This document shows, piece by piece, positions 38,058-46,726 of a stretch of DNA of 64,000 nt. The stretch covers positions 558,001 through 622,000 of the forward strand of contig NZ_SWKR01000002.1 in the NCBI RefSeq assembly GCF_005144715.1, in the 5' to 3' direction. The stretch's first letter is position 1. Every line of letters begins with the position of its first letter. The position numbers and the translations under genes were made by a program. Below the pieces are notes generated by a model. It was not told the origin of the DNA, ran no database searches, and was given only the letters and a program-made list of their open reading frames with translations. The DNA is from Sphingomonas baiyangensis (GTDB lineage Bacteria; Pseudomonadota; Alphaproteobacteria; Sphingomonadales; Sphingomonadaceae).

Positions 38058-39527
38058 GTGGCGCATTTTCCGGACACGCCTTCGTTCACCGGCTTCAACA
38101 CGCCGTCGCGCGTCGAGGCCGATATCGCCGACCTCGACGTGAAGGGCGCGATCCCGCCCGAACTGAACGGCGCTTTCTATCGCGTGCAGCCCGATCCGCA
38201 GTTCGCGCCGCGCCTGGGCGACGACATCGCGTTCAACGGCGACGGCATGATTACGATGTTCCGTTTTCACGACGGCCAGTGCGACTTCAAGCAGCGCTGG
38301 GCCAAGACCGACAAGTGGAAGCTCGAGAAGGAAGCGGGCAAGGCGCTGTTCGGCGCCTATCGCAATCCGCTGACCGATGACGAGGCGGTGAAGGGCAAGA
38401 TCCGCGGCACCGCCAATACAAACGCCTTCATCTATGGCGGCAAGCTATACGCGCTGAAGGAGGACAGCCCCGCGCTGGTGATGGACCCCGCCACGCTCGA
38501 AACCGAGGGCTATACCTGGTTCAACGGCGCGATGACGGGGCAGACCTTCACTGCGCATCCCAAGGTCGATCCCTTGACCGGCGACATGATCGCCTTCGGC
38601 TATGCCGCCAAGGGACTTCTGACGCGCGACATGACCTATTATGTCGTCTCGCCCGAAGGCGAGCTCAAGCAGGAGCTGTGGTTCGAGCTGCCCTATTACT
38701 GCATGATGCACGACTTCGCGATCACGCCCGATTATGCGCTGTTCCACGTCGTGCCGAGCACGTCGAGCTGGGACCGGCTGGAGAAGGGGCTGCCGCATTT
38801 CGGCTTCGATACCAAGCTGCCCGTCTATCTGGGCGTGCTGCCGCGCCGCGCCGATGCGACCGCCGAGGACATTCGCTGGTTCAAGCGCGACAACTGCTTC
38901 GCCAGCCATGTGATGAACGCCTTTCAGGACGGCACGAAGATCCACTTCGACACGCCCGAGGCGACCAACAACATGTTCCCCTTCTTCCCCGATATCGAGG
39001 GCAAGCCGTTCAATCCGGTGGAGGGCATGAGCTATCTCACGCGCTGGACGGTCGACATGGCCTCGAACTCCGATGCGTTCGAGAGCGTGACGCGCCTGAC
39101 CGAGATGTTTGGCGAGTTCCCGCGCATCGACGAGCGCCGCACGGGGCTCCCCTATCGCTATGGCTGGATGCTGGTGGTCGACGGCGAGAAGCCCGTCGAA
39201 CTGAAGGGCGGCAGTGCCGGCGGGCTCATCATGAACTCGCTGGGGATGATCGACCACGAGACCGGCGAGGAGCAGAAATGGTGGTGCGGCCCCGGCTCGT
39301 CGTTGCAGGAGCCGTGCTTCATTCCGCGCAGCGCCGACGCGCCCGAGGGCGATGGCTGGATCGTGCAGGTCTGCAACCGGCTCGACGAGCAGCGATCGGA
39401 CCTGTTGCTGTTCGACGCGCTCGATATCGCCAAGGGCCCGATCGCCGAGATCCGCATTCCCGTTCGTCTGCGCTTCGGGCTGCACGGCAACTGGGCCGAT
39501 GCCTCCGAGATCGGGCTGGCGGCATGA
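38058..39527 (+). CDS. Lignostilbene-type carotenoid cleavage dioxygenase
   Basis: The GTG at 38058 is chosen because AGAGGA precedes it and the predicted transcript starts just upstream. The 489-residue protein has the four iron-binding histidines H167, H218, H284 and H476 (TAHPKV, MHDF, SHVMNAF, LHGNW). Residues equivalent to NOV1 F59, Y101 and K134, which bind the 4-hydroxystilbene substrate, occur at exactly those positions. It should cleave lignostilbene or a related hydroxystilbene into two aromatic aldehydes such as vanillin. A DUF3237 gene follows with an ATGA overlap. Confidence 0.9.
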   Translation: MAHFPDTPSFTGFNTPSRVEADIADLDVKGAIPPELNGAFYRVQPDPQFAPRLGDDIAFNGDGMITMFRFHDGQCDFKQRWAKTDKWKLEKEAGKALFGAYRNPLTDDEAVKGKIRGTANTNAFIYGGKLYALKEDSPALVMDPATLETEGYTWFNGAMTGQTFTAHPKVDPLTGDMIAFGYAAKGLLTRDMTYYVVSPEGELKQELWFELPYYCMMHDFAITPDYALFHVVPSTSSWDRLEKGLPHFGFDTKLPVYLGVLPRRADATAEDIRWFKRDNCFASHVMNAFQDGTKIHFDTPEATNNMFPFFPDIEGKPFNPVEGMSYLTRWTVDMASNSDAFESVTRLTEMFGEFPRIDERRTGLPYRYGWMLVVDGEKPVELKGGSAGGLIMNSLGMIDHETGEEQKWWCGPGSSLQEPCFIPRSADAPEGDGWIVQVCNRLDEQRSDLLLFDALDIAKGPIAEIRIPVRLRFGLHGNWADASEIGLAA

Positions 39528-39991
39528 GCGAGCCGATCATGCCCGGCCTCGAATTCGTCTACGAGGCCGGCGGTGCGCTGGGCGAGCCGATCGCGATCGG
39601 CGACACGCCCGATGGCGCGCGGCGGATCATTCCGATATTCTCGGGTCCGGTCGAAGGACCGCACATCCGTGGCACGCTGATCGGGCAGGGGGCCGACTGG
39701 CAGGTGACGCGGGCCGATGGCGTGACGGTGGCCGATGCCACCTATGCGATGCAGACCGACGACGGCGTGGTCATCCAGATCCGCAATCGCGGGCTGCGCC
39801 ATGGTCCGCCCGAGGTCATGCAGCGGCTGGGGCGCGGCGAGGATGTCGATCCGGCCGACTATTACTTCCGCACGATTCCCGAGTTCATCGCGCCGGCGGG
39901 CAAATATGACTGGCTCAATCGCAGCGTGTTCGTCTGCGCGGGTGCGCGCTACGCGTTGTCGATCAAGCTTTGGGTATGGCGTGTGACCTGA
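39524..39991 (+). CDS. DUF3237 family protein
   Basis: The 155-residue protein matches DUF3237, a small beta-barrel family of unknown function. The [18 protein letters not shown] start, [37 protein letters not shown] and [20 protein letters not shown] segments are typical. Its start overlaps the dioxygenase stop, so it is expressed with it. A role with the aldehyde products or in a lignin-derived side reaction is an inference. A 32-bp perfect palindrome follows. Confidence 0.82.
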   Translation: MSEPIMPGLEFVYEAGGALGEPIAIGDTPDGARRIIPIFSGPVEGPHIRGTLIGQGADWQVTRADGVTVADATYAMQTDDGVVIQIRNRGLRHGPPEVMQRLGRGEDVDPADYYFRTIPEFIAPAGKYDWLNRSVFVCAGARYALSIKLWVWRVT

Positions 39992-40023
39992 GGCCGTCCG
40001 ACACGCGGCAGGGGCACAAGCGA

Positions 40024-40055
40024 AAGGGCGGCGGAACCCGGGTTCCGCCGCCCTT
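40024..40055. terminator. Loop-free 32-bp perfect palindrome between convergent genes
   Basis: Two 16-bp arms, AAGGGCGGCGGAACCC and GGGTTCCGCCGCCCTT, are exact reverse complements with no spacer. It lies 32 bp after the DUF3237 stop and 23 bp after the convergent pilin stop. A T-rich tail (CTTTCGCTT on the minus strand) is weak, so it is probably a bidirectional terminator or a structural repeat. Confidence 0.7.
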
Positions 40056-40078
40056 CCTGCTTGCTTCGAACGACGCGA

Positions 40079-40246
40079 TCAGGTCGCGATCATGTTCGAC
40101 GAGACGTTGTTGAACGTCTTCTTCAGGTTGTTGCCCAGGCCCTGCATCGCGGCGATCGCGGCGACGGCGATCAGCGCGGCGATCAGGCCGTACTCGATGG
40201 CGGTCGCGCCCTTGTTGTTGCGGAAAATCTTGCGAATCGTCTGCAT
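40079..40246 (-). CDS. Flp/Fap-type IVb pilin (first copy)
   Basis: The 55-residue protein is a type IVb pilin precursor. A short basic leader ending in NNKGATAIEYG is followed by one hydrophobic helix (LIAALIAVAAIAAMQGLG) and a short tail. The G-ATAIEYG motif, with the processing site after glycine and the conserved E-Y pair, is the Flp hallmark. The Tad assembly genes (cpaA-F) are not in the window. A second Flp-like pilin gene lies 141 bp upstream on the same strand. Confidence 0.9.
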   Translation of the reverse strand: MQTIRKIFRNNKGATAIEYGLIAALIAVAAIAAMQGLGNNLKKTFNNVSSNMIAT

Positions 40247-40387
40247 TCCGGTCTCCATCGGTTCAAAGCTTCAAACACCCGGCTGATCCGGGGGTAGGAA
40301 ACCCGAAGCAGCAGAAGCGGGAATAGGCGGTCGGCGGTTTAGAAAAGGTTTATGGGCGAGCGGCCGCGGAAGAATTAATCGCGGTGC

Positions 40388-40570
40388 TCAGCTTACGGCG
40401 GCGACGCGATCGTTGACGTTGACCCACATGTCGGTGGTGACATCGGCGACCGACATGATGCTGGCGATGATCGCGATGACGATCAGTGCGAGAATCAGGC
40501 CGTATTCCACCGCAGTGGCGGCGCGCCGGTCCGCAAGCAGGCGTTGCGCCAGATCCAGCCATTGACGCAT
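40388..40570 (-). CDS. Flp-like type IVb pilin (second copy)
   Basis: The 60-residue protein shares the Flp pattern with its neighbour: a basic N-terminal leader, a processing region RRAATAVEYG and a hydrophobic helix (LILALIVIAIIASIM). The tail is longer and more acidic. Tandem divergent paralogues are common at tad-related loci. It is divergent from mutT, whose GTG lies 56 bp away. The gap to the first pilin gene contains a GC-rich stretch, but no clear promoter was called. Confidence 0.82.
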   Translation of the reverse strand: MRQWLDLAQRLLADRRAATAVEYGLILALIVIAIIASIMSVADVTTDMWVNVNDRVAAVS

Positions 40571-40626
40571 TTCATGCCCCGTCGTTGCGCTTGCGACCGG
40601 AGGGATAGACAGGAAGGATTAACGAA

Positions 40627-41052
40627 GTGCTTGCAACCGCTCCAGATACCGCCCGGCCACTGCTGATCGTCGTCGCCGCTGCGCTGGTCGATAGCGATGG
40701 GCGCGTACTGGTGCAGCAGCGCCCAGCGGGCACCCCGATGGCCGGGCTATGGGAGTTTCCGGGCGGCAAGGTCGAGGCAGGCGAAACGCCCGAGGCCGCT
40801 CTGATCCGCGAGCTGGGCGAGGAACTGGGGATCGACGTGACGCCGGCATGCCTGGCACCCGCCGTGTTCGCCAGCGAAACGCTCGGCGATCGGCATCTGC
40901 TGCTGTTGCTGTACGCCTGCCGAAAATGGGCGGGCGTGCCCGACGCGCGCCATGCGACCGCGCTGCGCTGGGTGCGCCCGGTCGAACTCCACCGCCTACC
41001 CATGCCCCCCGCCGACCGCCCGCTGATCGGCCTGCTCGAGGCGCTGCTCTAA
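40627..41052 (+). CDS. mutT: 8-oxo-dGTP diphosphatase (Nudix)
   Basis: The 141-residue Nudix hydrolase has the box GGKVEAGETPEAALIRELGE followed by ELGI, and the MutT-type start LLIVVAAALVDSDGRVLVQQ. It removes oxidised dGTP. The GTG start at 40627 follows an AGGAAGGA site. Its end overlaps the convergent methyltransferase gene by 4 bp. Length equals typical MutT. Confidence 0.9.
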   Translation: MLATAPDTARPLLIVVAAALVDSDGRVLVQQRPAGTPMAGLWEFPGGKVEAGETPEAALIRELGEELGIDVTPACLAPAVFASETLGDRHLLLLLYACRKWAGVPDARHATALRWVRPVELHRLPMPPADRPLIGLLEALL

Positions 41053-41894
41053 ACGCGCTTGCCCGGCGTCCGCAGCGCTTCGGCAAGCGATGCGCTGCCG
41101 CTGCCGCGGCGTGCCGGCTTGGGCTGCGAGGGGTCGGGCGCCCAGCCGGTGAGAAACACGAGGCGGAAGGTTTCGGCGGTGCGGCCATCGGCATCGGCAC
41201 GCGCGGCGAAGGCATCGGCAGCGCGCGCGAGCGTGGCGCGCGACAGCGGCGGGGCGCCGGCAAGCAGGCTGGTGGTGGCCATGCCGCGCAGATCGTCGAG
41301 CAACGTGCCGAGCGAGCGGTAGCGCACCGTCAGCGTCTCGACATCGGCGACGGGGAGCGCGAAGCCCGCGCGCTGCATCAGGTCGCCGGCGGCGCGCACG
41401 TCGATCTGCGGGTGGATGCGCGGTGCGGCGCGATCGGCCTCGGCCTCGAGCAGCACGGCGCGCAGCACCGGCAGGCTGCCCGCGCCGACGAAGGCGCCCA
41501 GGAACAGCCCGTCGGGGCGCAGGATGCGGCGAATGAGCGTCAGCGCACCGGGCACGTCGTTGACCTGATCGAGCACGCCTGCCGACACGACGCAATCGAA
41601 GCTCGCATCGGCGAAAGGCAGGCGATCCTCGTCGCACTGGATGCCGCCCGCAGCGCGCGCGAAGGCGAAACCCGCATCGGCGCGCAAGACGCGATTTGTC
41701 CCGCCTGGCGCGAAGATGGCGTCATGGCAGCCCAGATCGAGCATGGCCTCGAACCGCCGCGTGACGCTTGCCAGCCGATCCTCGATGCCATCGAGCATCG
41801 CATCGCGCAGGAAGCCGTGGCCAGCGAAATCGGGAGCGGCGCGATCGCGGCGCAGGCGGCGGCGCGCGCGGACAAAGGGTTCGGCTTGCGACAT
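41049..41894 (-). CDS. NDUFAF5/BioC-like SAM-dependent methyltransferase
   Basis: The ATG at 41894 begins MSQAEPFVRARRRLRRDRAA, typical of alphaproteobacterial homologues of the mitochondrial complex I assembly factor NDUFAF5. The 281-residue protein has a Rossmann fold (MLDLGCHDAIFA, LPFADASFDCVVSAGVLDQV, LRPDGLFLGAFVGAG), although motif I lacks the usual GxG. NDUFAF5 hydroxylates an arginine in complex I; BioC-like methylation is the alternative. It overlaps mutT at its end and is divergent from comF. Confidence 0.8.
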   Translation of the reverse strand: MSQAEPFVRARRRLRRDRAAPDFAGHGFLRDAMLDGIEDRLASVTRRFEAMLDLGCHDAIFAPGGTNRVLRADAGFAFARAAGGIQCDEDRLPFADASFDCVVSAGVLDQVNDVPGALTLIRRILRPDGLFLGAFVGAGSLPVLRAVLLEAEADRAAPRIHPQIDVRAAGDLMQRAGFALPVADVETLTVRYRSLGTLLDDLRGMATTSLLAGAPPLSRATLARAADAFAARADADGRTAETFRLVFLTGWAPDPSQPKPARRGSGSASLAEALRTPGKRV

Positions 41895-41936
41895 GGCCGG
41901 CTTGTGCCGCGCGCGCCGAGCGACAACAAGGGGCGT

Positions 41937-42692
41937 GTGATCGCGCTCGCGCCCATCGTACGGCGATCGGCCGTTTCGCTGGCGAGGGGGCTGGCGGGCT
42001 GGGCATTGCCGCCACGCTGCCCGGCGTGTGCCGCGGTCACGCTGGCGGACCACCGTTTCTGCGCCGAGTGCTGGCCGCAGCTGCGTTTTCTCGGGCCGCC
42101 ATGGTGCGCGGGTTGTGCGGCGCCCTTCGCTTTCGATCCGGGCGGTACGGCCTATTGCACGGCGTGCGCGGCGTCTCCGCCGCAGCATCGCGGCGTGCGA
42201 GCAGCGGTCGAGTACGGCGCCGTCGCGCGCGCGACGGTGCTCAAACTCAAATATGGCGGGCGCATCGCGCATGCCGCCACGGTCGCGCGGCTGATGCAGC
42301 GGCTGGTGCCTTGCGACGCGCAGATCGCCGTGCCGGTGCCGCTCCACCGTGGGCGGCTGTGGTCGCGCGGCTATAATCAGTCGGGGCTGATCGCAGCGGA
42401 GATCGCGCGGCTAAGCGGGTTGCCGCATCTACCCGATGCGTTGGCGCGAACGCGCGCGACACCGCCGCTCGAGGGGCTGGGGGCCGCACGGCGCCGCCGC
42501 GTGCTCGACGGCGCCTTCGCGGTTGCGCCGCGGCACGCCACTACGATCGCGGGGCGCCAGATTTTGCTGATCGACGACGTGCATACGAGCGGTGCGACTG
42601 CCGAAGGATGCACCCGCGCGCTGCTGGCGGCAGGCGCGGCGGGAGTGACCATCCTGTGCTGGGCGCGCGTCGCGGCGCCGTCGGGCGATTGA
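41937..42692 (+). CDS. ComF-family phosphoribosyltransferase-like protein
   Basis: The GTG at 41937 is chosen, with AAGGGG just upstream, because translation then begins where ComF homology does. The 251-residue protein has the N-terminal zinc ribbon (PPRCPAC, FCAECW, CAGCAAPF, YCTAC) and the C-terminal PRT domain (ILLIDDVHTSGATAEGC, the PRPP-binding loop). ComF proteins act in DNA uptake or amidophosphoribosyl salvage. It lies 31 bp upstream of grxC on the same strand. Confidence 0.85.
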   Translation: MIALAPIVRRSAVSLARGLAGWALPPRCPACAAVTLADHRFCAECWPQLRFLGPPWCAGCAAPFAFDPGGTAYCTACAASPPQHRGVRAAVEYGAVARATVLKLKYGGRIAHAATVARLMQRLVPCDAQIAVPVPLHRGRLWSRGYNQSGLIAAEIARLSGLPHLPDALARTRATPPLEGLGAARRRRVLDGAFAVAPRHATTIAGRQILLIDDVHTSGATAEGCTRALLAAGAAGVTILCWARVAAPSGD

Positions 42693-42723
42693 CAACCACG
42701 CCATGCCGCCACACCTCGGGCAG

Positions 42724-42981
42724 ATGGCTAAGATCGAAATCTACACCAAGGCCTTCTGCCCTTATTGCACGCGCGCCAAGCGCCTGCTCGACAGCAAGGG
42801 CACGGTCTATGACGAGCACGACATCACGATGGGCGGCCCCGGTCGCGCCGAGATGATCCAGCGCGCGCAGGGTCGCACGACGGTGCCGCAGATCTTCATC
42901 GACGGCGAGCATATCGGCGGTTCCGACGATCTCGCCGCGCTCGACAGGGCCGGCGGGCTCGACCCCTTATTGGCGCCGTGA
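42724..42981 (+). CDS. grxC: Glutaredoxin 3
   Basis: The 85-residue protein is a dithiol glutaredoxin with the active site CPYC (C12, C15) and the GSH-binding TVPQIFIDGEHIGGSDDL segment. It reduces disulfides with glutathione. The ATG at 42724 is chosen by homology. The TGA overlaps the GTG of the next gene, which encodes a nitrilase often linked to glutathione metabolism. Confidence 0.94.
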   Translation: MAKIEIYTKAFCPYCTRAKRLLDSKGTVYDEHDITMGGPGRAEMIQRAQGRTTVPQIFIDGEHIGGSDDLAALDRAGGLDPLLAP

Positions 42982-43802
42982 AACTCGCGCTGCTCCAGAT
43001 GCAGGCGGGCATCGACCCGGCCGCCAATGCCCGGACGATCGAAGCCGCCATCGGCGAGGCCGGCGAGACGGGAGCCGCGATGCTGTTCACGCCCGAAATG
43101 TCGAACCTGCTCGATCGTGATCGTGTGCGTGCGGCGGGCGCGATCGTCGCCGAGACCGACGATGCGGTGCTGCAGGCCGCGCGCGACGCGGCGGCACGCG
43201 CGGGGATCTGGGTGCATCTCGGATCGCTCGCCGTGCAGGGGCAGGGAGGGCGCTTCGCCAATCGCGCTTTCGTGATCGACGCGACGGGCGCGATTCGCGC
43301 GCGGTACGACAAGCTGCATCTGTTCGACGTCGATGTGGGCGAAGGCGAGCGCTGGCGCGAATCGGCGGCGTACGGAGCAGGCGACGCGGCGATCGCGGTC
43401 GATTGCCCGGCGGGCCGGCTGGGCCTGTCGATCTGCTACGATCTGCGATTCCCCGCGCTTTATGCCGCGCTCGCCGACGCGGGTGCCACGATATTGGCGG
43501 TGCCAGCGGCATTCACGCGGCCGACGGGTGTCGCGCACTGGGAGACGCTGCTGCGCGCGCGCGCGATCGAGAATGCCGCGTTCGTCGTTGCCGCGGCGCA
43601 GACCGGTCGCCATGCCGACGGCCGCGAGACATGGGGGCATTCGCTCGTGGTCGATCCGTGGGGCGAGGTGCTGCTCGACATGGGCGAGGCGCCGGGGCTC
43701 GCGACCGTGACGTGCGATCCCGGCGCGATCGAGGCAGCGCGCAACCGGATCGCCGTGCTGCGCCACCGCCGCGCCATCCCGCGGGTCGAGGTTGCGGCAT
43801 GA
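42978..43802 (+). CDS. Carbon-nitrogen hydrolase, Nit1-like (deaminated glutathione amidase)
   Basis: The 274-residue nitrilase-fold protein has the triad E40 (LFTPEMSN), K112 (RYDKLHLFD) and C153 (LSICYDLRFP). The CYDLRFPALY and SLVVDPWGEVL motifs place it in the Nit1/Nit2 group, which hydrolyses deaminated glutathione or omega-amides. The GTG start overlaps the grxC stop, and the next gene overlaps its own stop, so grxC, nit and DUF1178 form one translationally coupled unit. A link to glutathione repair fits the neighbour. Confidence 0.88.
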   Translation: MKLALLQMQAGIDPAANARTIEAAIGEAGETGAAMLFTPEMSNLLDRDRVRAAGAIVAETDDAVLQAARDAAARAGIWVHLGSLAVQGQGGRFANRAFVIDATGAIRARYDKLHLFDVDVGEGERWRESAAYGAGDAAIAVDCPAGRLGLSICYDLRFPALYAALADAGATILAVPAAFTRPTGVAHWETLLRARAIENAAFVVAAAQTGRHADGRETWGHSLVVDPWGEVLLDMGEAPGLATVTCDPGAIEAARNRIAVLRHRRAIPRVEVAA

Positions 43803-44254
43803 TCGTCTTCGATCTGCGATGCACGCACGGCCATGTGTTCGAGGCGTGGTTCGCCTCGTCGGTTGCGTTCGACGAACAGCGAGGCGCCGGGCTGATCGCG
43901 TGCCCGGTTTGCGGCGACGCGGCGATCGAGAAAGCGGTGATGGCACCGAATGTAGCGCCGAAGAGCAATCGCGCCGCGGCTGCGCCGCCCCCTGCAATGC
44001 CGGGCGCGCCGCCGCCCGAGGCGATCAAGGCAGCGCTGCGCGCGATCGCCGATGCGCAGGCGAAGGCGCTCGAAACATCGACCTGGGTGGGCACGGCTTT
44101 CGTCGATCAGGCGCGCGCGATGCATCTGGGCGATGTCGAGCAGGCGCCCATTCACGGCGAAGCGACGCGCGAGCAGGCGCGCGCGCTGGCCGAGGAGGGC
44201 GTGCCGGTGGCCCCGCTGCTGATCCCCGTCGTACCGCCCCGGGCGCGCAATTGA
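43799..44254 (+). CDS. DUF1178 family protein
   Basis: The 151-residue protein matches DUF1178. It starts MIVFDLRCTHGHVFEAWFAS and has a zinc-ribbon-like pair (CTHGH and CPVCGD). A Pro/Ala-rich linker and a C-terminal helical part follow (TWVGTAFVDQARAMHLGD). Its function is unknown, but in alphaproteobacteria it commonly follows the nitrilase gene, as here (ATGA overlap). Confidence 0.85.
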   Translation: MIVFDLRCTHGHVFEAWFASSVAFDEQRGAGLIACPVCGDAAIEKAVMAPNVAPKSNRAAAAPPPAMPGAPPPEAIKAALRAIADAQAKALETSTWVGTAFVDQARAMHLGDVEQAPIHGEATREQARALAEEGVPVAPLLIPVVPPRARN

Positions 44255-44287
44255 CGCGCCGGGCGCGCTGACCTAGGCCGGCCCAAA

Positions 44288-44364
44288 GCCCCCGTAGCTC
44301 AGCAGGACAGAGCAACGGTTTCCTAAACCGCAGGTCGGGAGTTCGAGTCTCTCCGGGGGCACCA
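44288..44364 (+). tRNA. tRNA-Arg (anticodon CCT)
   Basis: The 77-nt sequence folds as a tRNA with acceptor stem GCCCCCG/CGGGGGC, a D arm (GCTCAGCAGGACAGAGC) and anticodon loop TTCCTAA with anticodon CCT. The T loop is GTTCGAGTC, and CCA is encoded. It reads AGG arginine codons. It lies 33 bp after the DUF1178 gene. The base pair at the top of the anticodon stem is an A-C mismatch. Confidence 0.93.
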
Positions 44365-44557
44365 GCGCTTGCGCGACGGCGGGTTGCGGCGTGGGACGAG
44401 GCGGTTAGCCCTGCTGCTCGCGGCCGGTCTGGCGCGCGCCGTTGACATGATTGGTTTCGACCGACGTGGATATATCGGCCCAGCTCGCCGGTAATTCCCA
44501 GCCACGGCGGACTTAGATTCGCCTCTAAGCCCCGGGCCATCCGCCTCGGAGGAAAAA

Positions 44558-44646
44558 TGGTGCCCAGAAGAGGACTCGAACCTCCACGCCCTTGCGAGCG
44601 CCAGCACCTGAAGCTGGTGCGTCTACCAATTCCGCCATCTGGGCAC
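44558..44646 (-). tRNA. tRNA-Leu (anticodon CAG)
   Basis: The minus strand reads as an 89-nt class II tRNA with acceptor GTGCCCAGA/TCTGGGCAC, D arm with AATTGGTAGACGC, anticodon stem CCAGC/GCTGG with loop TTCAGGT (anticodon CAG), a long variable arm, T loop GTTCGAGTC and an encoded CCA. It faces tRNA-Arg across a 193-bp gap in which I see no gene or repeat. Confidence 0.93.
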
Positions 44647-44771
44647 GGGGTAGGCCGGCGCCTCTAGGGGAGGTTCGGCGGGGTTGTCAACTGGCTTCGC
44701 GCGAGCCTTGCCGTTTGGCCTCGCAGCGGGCATTTGGGCGCTCGCACACGGGCGATGCCACGGGGAATGGA

Positions 44772-45704
44772 ATGAAGGACGCACTGGTTACGCTGTTCGG
44801 CGGCGGCGGGTTTCTCGGGCGCTATGTCGCGCAGGAGTTGCTGGCGCAGGGTGCGCGCGTGCGCATCGCACAGCGCGATCCGCGCCGTGCGTGGTTCCTG
44901 AAGCCGCTGGGTGGCCTCGGGCAGACGCAGTTCGTCGCGGTCGATGTGACGCGGCCCGAGACGGTCGCGCGCGCGGCCGCCGGTTCGGACGCGGTCGTCA
45001 ACCTGGTCGGCACCTTCACCGAGTTCGACGCGATCAACGTGCGCGGCGCGCGTGCCATCGCGGCGGCAGCGGCCGGGGCAGGGGCACACTCGCTCGTCCA
45101 TATCTCGGCGATCGGCGCCGATGCGGCGAGCCCCGCACGCTATGCCCGCACCAAGGCCGAGGGCGAGGGCGTGGTACGCGAGGCGTTTCCGGCTGCCACG
45201 ATCCTGCGCCCCTCGGTGGTGTTCGGCCGCGAGGACCAGTTCATCAACCGCTTCGCCGGCATGATCGCCGCCGCGCCGATCGTTCCGGTGCTCAAGCCCG
45301 AGGCGCGCTTCCAGCCGGTCTATGTGCACGACGTCGCCCGCGCGGTGGTGGCGGCGATCGCCGATGCGGGGCGGCATGGCGGACAGACCTACGAGCTGGG
45401 CGGTCCCGATATCCTCAGCATGGCCGACCTTTATCGCTGGATCGGCGACCAGATCGGCCGCACGCCGCCGATGCCCGGGCTGCCCGATGCGGCGGGGGCG
45501 GCGCTCGCATCGCTCGGCTTCCTGCCGGGCGCGCCGATCACCAAGGATCAGTGGCTGATGCTCCAGCGCGACAATGTCGTCGCCGACGGTGCGAAGGGCC
45601 TGGCGGCGCTCGGCGTCACGCCGACGCCGATGGGGGCGGTTGCGCCTGGCTGGCTCGTTCGCTTCCGCCGCCATGGGCGGTTCGGGCGCAAGACCGCGGT
45701 CTGA
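44772..45704 (+). CDS. NDUFA9-like atypical short-chain dehydrogenase
   Basis: The 310-residue protein begins with a Rossmann nucleotide-binding loop (VTLFGGGGFLGRYVAQELLA) and lacks a full SDR active site, as in the NDUFA9/YfcH subgroup. VFGREDQFINRFAGMIA and QPVYVHDVARAVVAAI are typical. Alphaproteobacterial homologues are related to the complex I accessory subunit, and they often precede uppP, as here. The ATG at 44772 is used because the sequence upstream belongs to the tRNA-Leu region. Confidence 0.85.
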   Translation: MKDALVTLFGGGGFLGRYVAQELLAQGARVRIAQRDPRRAWFLKPLGGLGQTQFVAVDVTRPETVARAAAGSDAVVNLVGTFTEFDAINVRGARAIAAAAAGAGAHSLVHISAIGADAASPARYARTKAEGEGVVREAFPAATILRPSVVFGREDQFINRFAGMIAAAPIVPVLKPEARFQPVYVHDVARAVVAAIADAGRHGGQTYELGGPDILSMADLYRWIGDQIGRTPPMPGLPDAAGAALASLGFLPGAPITKDQWLMLQRDNVVADGAKGLAALGVTPTPMGAVAPGWLVRFRRHGRFGRKTAV

Positions 45705-45764
45705 CCGCAGCCGACAGCCGGCGCGTGTCGTGCGGCATCCCTTTACCCGCGGAGCATCACGGGC

Positions 45765-46565
45765 ATGCAAGACCTTCTGACCATCGTGCTGCTCGGGCTG
45801 ATCGAGGGGCTGACCGAATTCCTGCCGGTGTCCTCGACGGGCCATCTGATCCTTGCGGGCGAGTTGCTCGGGTTTACCGACGAAAGCTCGATCACCTTCA
45901 AGATCGCGATCCAGCTGGGCGCGATCCTGGCGGTGCTGGTGGCCTATTGGCGTCGGTTCTGGGGAATCGGCATGGGATTGATCGAGCGGCAGCCCGATAG
46001 CTGGAGGTTCGCACGCAACATCCTGCTGGCGTTCCTGCCGGCGATGGTGGTCGGCGTACTGGTATATGACGCGATCCGCGCGGTGATGCAGGTGCCGATC
46101 GTCGTGGCGATCGCGTTGATCGTGGGCGGCGTGCTGATCCTGCTGATCGAGCGATCAATCAAACGCGTGCGCGTCGAGAGCGTCGAGGCGATGCCGGCGG
46201 GGACCGCGGCAGCGATCGGCGGCGTGCAATGCCTTGCGATGCTGCCCGGCGTGAGCCGCTCGGGCGCCACGATCATGGGGGCGCTGCTGATGGGGGTCGA
46301 GCGCAAGACCGCGGCCGAGTTCAGCTTCTTCCTGGCCGTGCCGACGATGCTGGCGGCCACCGTCTATGCGCTGTGGTCCGACCGCGATCTGCTGAGCCTC
46401 GACGATCTGCACGCGATCGCCATCGGGTTCACCGTCGCGTTTTTGGTCGCGCTGGTCGTCGTGAAAGCGTTCGTGAAGATTGTTGGGCGGTTCGGGTTCG
46501 CGCCATTTGCGTGGTACCGAATCGCGGCAGGTTCGACGGCCCTAGTTTGGCTTCTGCTCCGATAG
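45765..46565 (+). CDS. uppP: Undecaprenyl-diphosphatase
   Basis: The 266-residue membrane protein has the two catalytic motifs of UppP/BacA: EGLTEFLPVSSTGHLILAGE in the first helix and PGVSRSGATI in the middle. It has about eight membrane helices. It dephosphorylates undecaprenyl diphosphate so that the carrier can be reused in peptidoglycan synthesis, and it confers bacitracin tolerance. It follows the NDUFA9-like gene after 60 bp. Confidence 0.95.
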   Translation: MQDLLTIVLLGLIEGLTEFLPVSSTGHLILAGELLGFTDESSITFKIAIQLGAILAVLVAYWRRFWGIGMGLIERQPDSWRFARNILLAFLPAMVVGVLVYDAIRAVMQVPIVVAIALIVGGVLILLIERSIKRVRVESVEAMPAGTAAAIGGVQCLAMLPGVSRSGATIMGALLMGVERKTAAEFSFFLAVPTMLAATVYALWSDRDLLSLDDLHAIAIGFTVAFLVALVVVKAFVKIVGRFGFAPFAWYRIAAGSTALVWLLLR

Positions 46566-46726
46566 GGCCGAAACGGCTGCAAACCGGAGATGCGATTAGC
46601 AGCAGAACTTTTGTCCGACACGCGCCTATAGAGAATAGGTAATACACTCTGCCATATTGATATGATTTTGCGTGACATCGGGGATGTGCGCACGTAAATG
46701 CCGCTCGAACGCAGGTGGCATGACGC

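Noticed and set aside
40749..42692. Apparent fusion of a mutT-derived frame into comF
   Set aside because: The frame crosses mutT and the methyltransferase gene out of phase. ComF homology begins only at 41937, where a ribosome site occurs.
44288..44646. Possible integration hot spot at the two tRNA genes
   Set aside because: No integrase, no direct repeat of a tRNA 3' end and no change of gene content were found on either side; both flanks are core genes.
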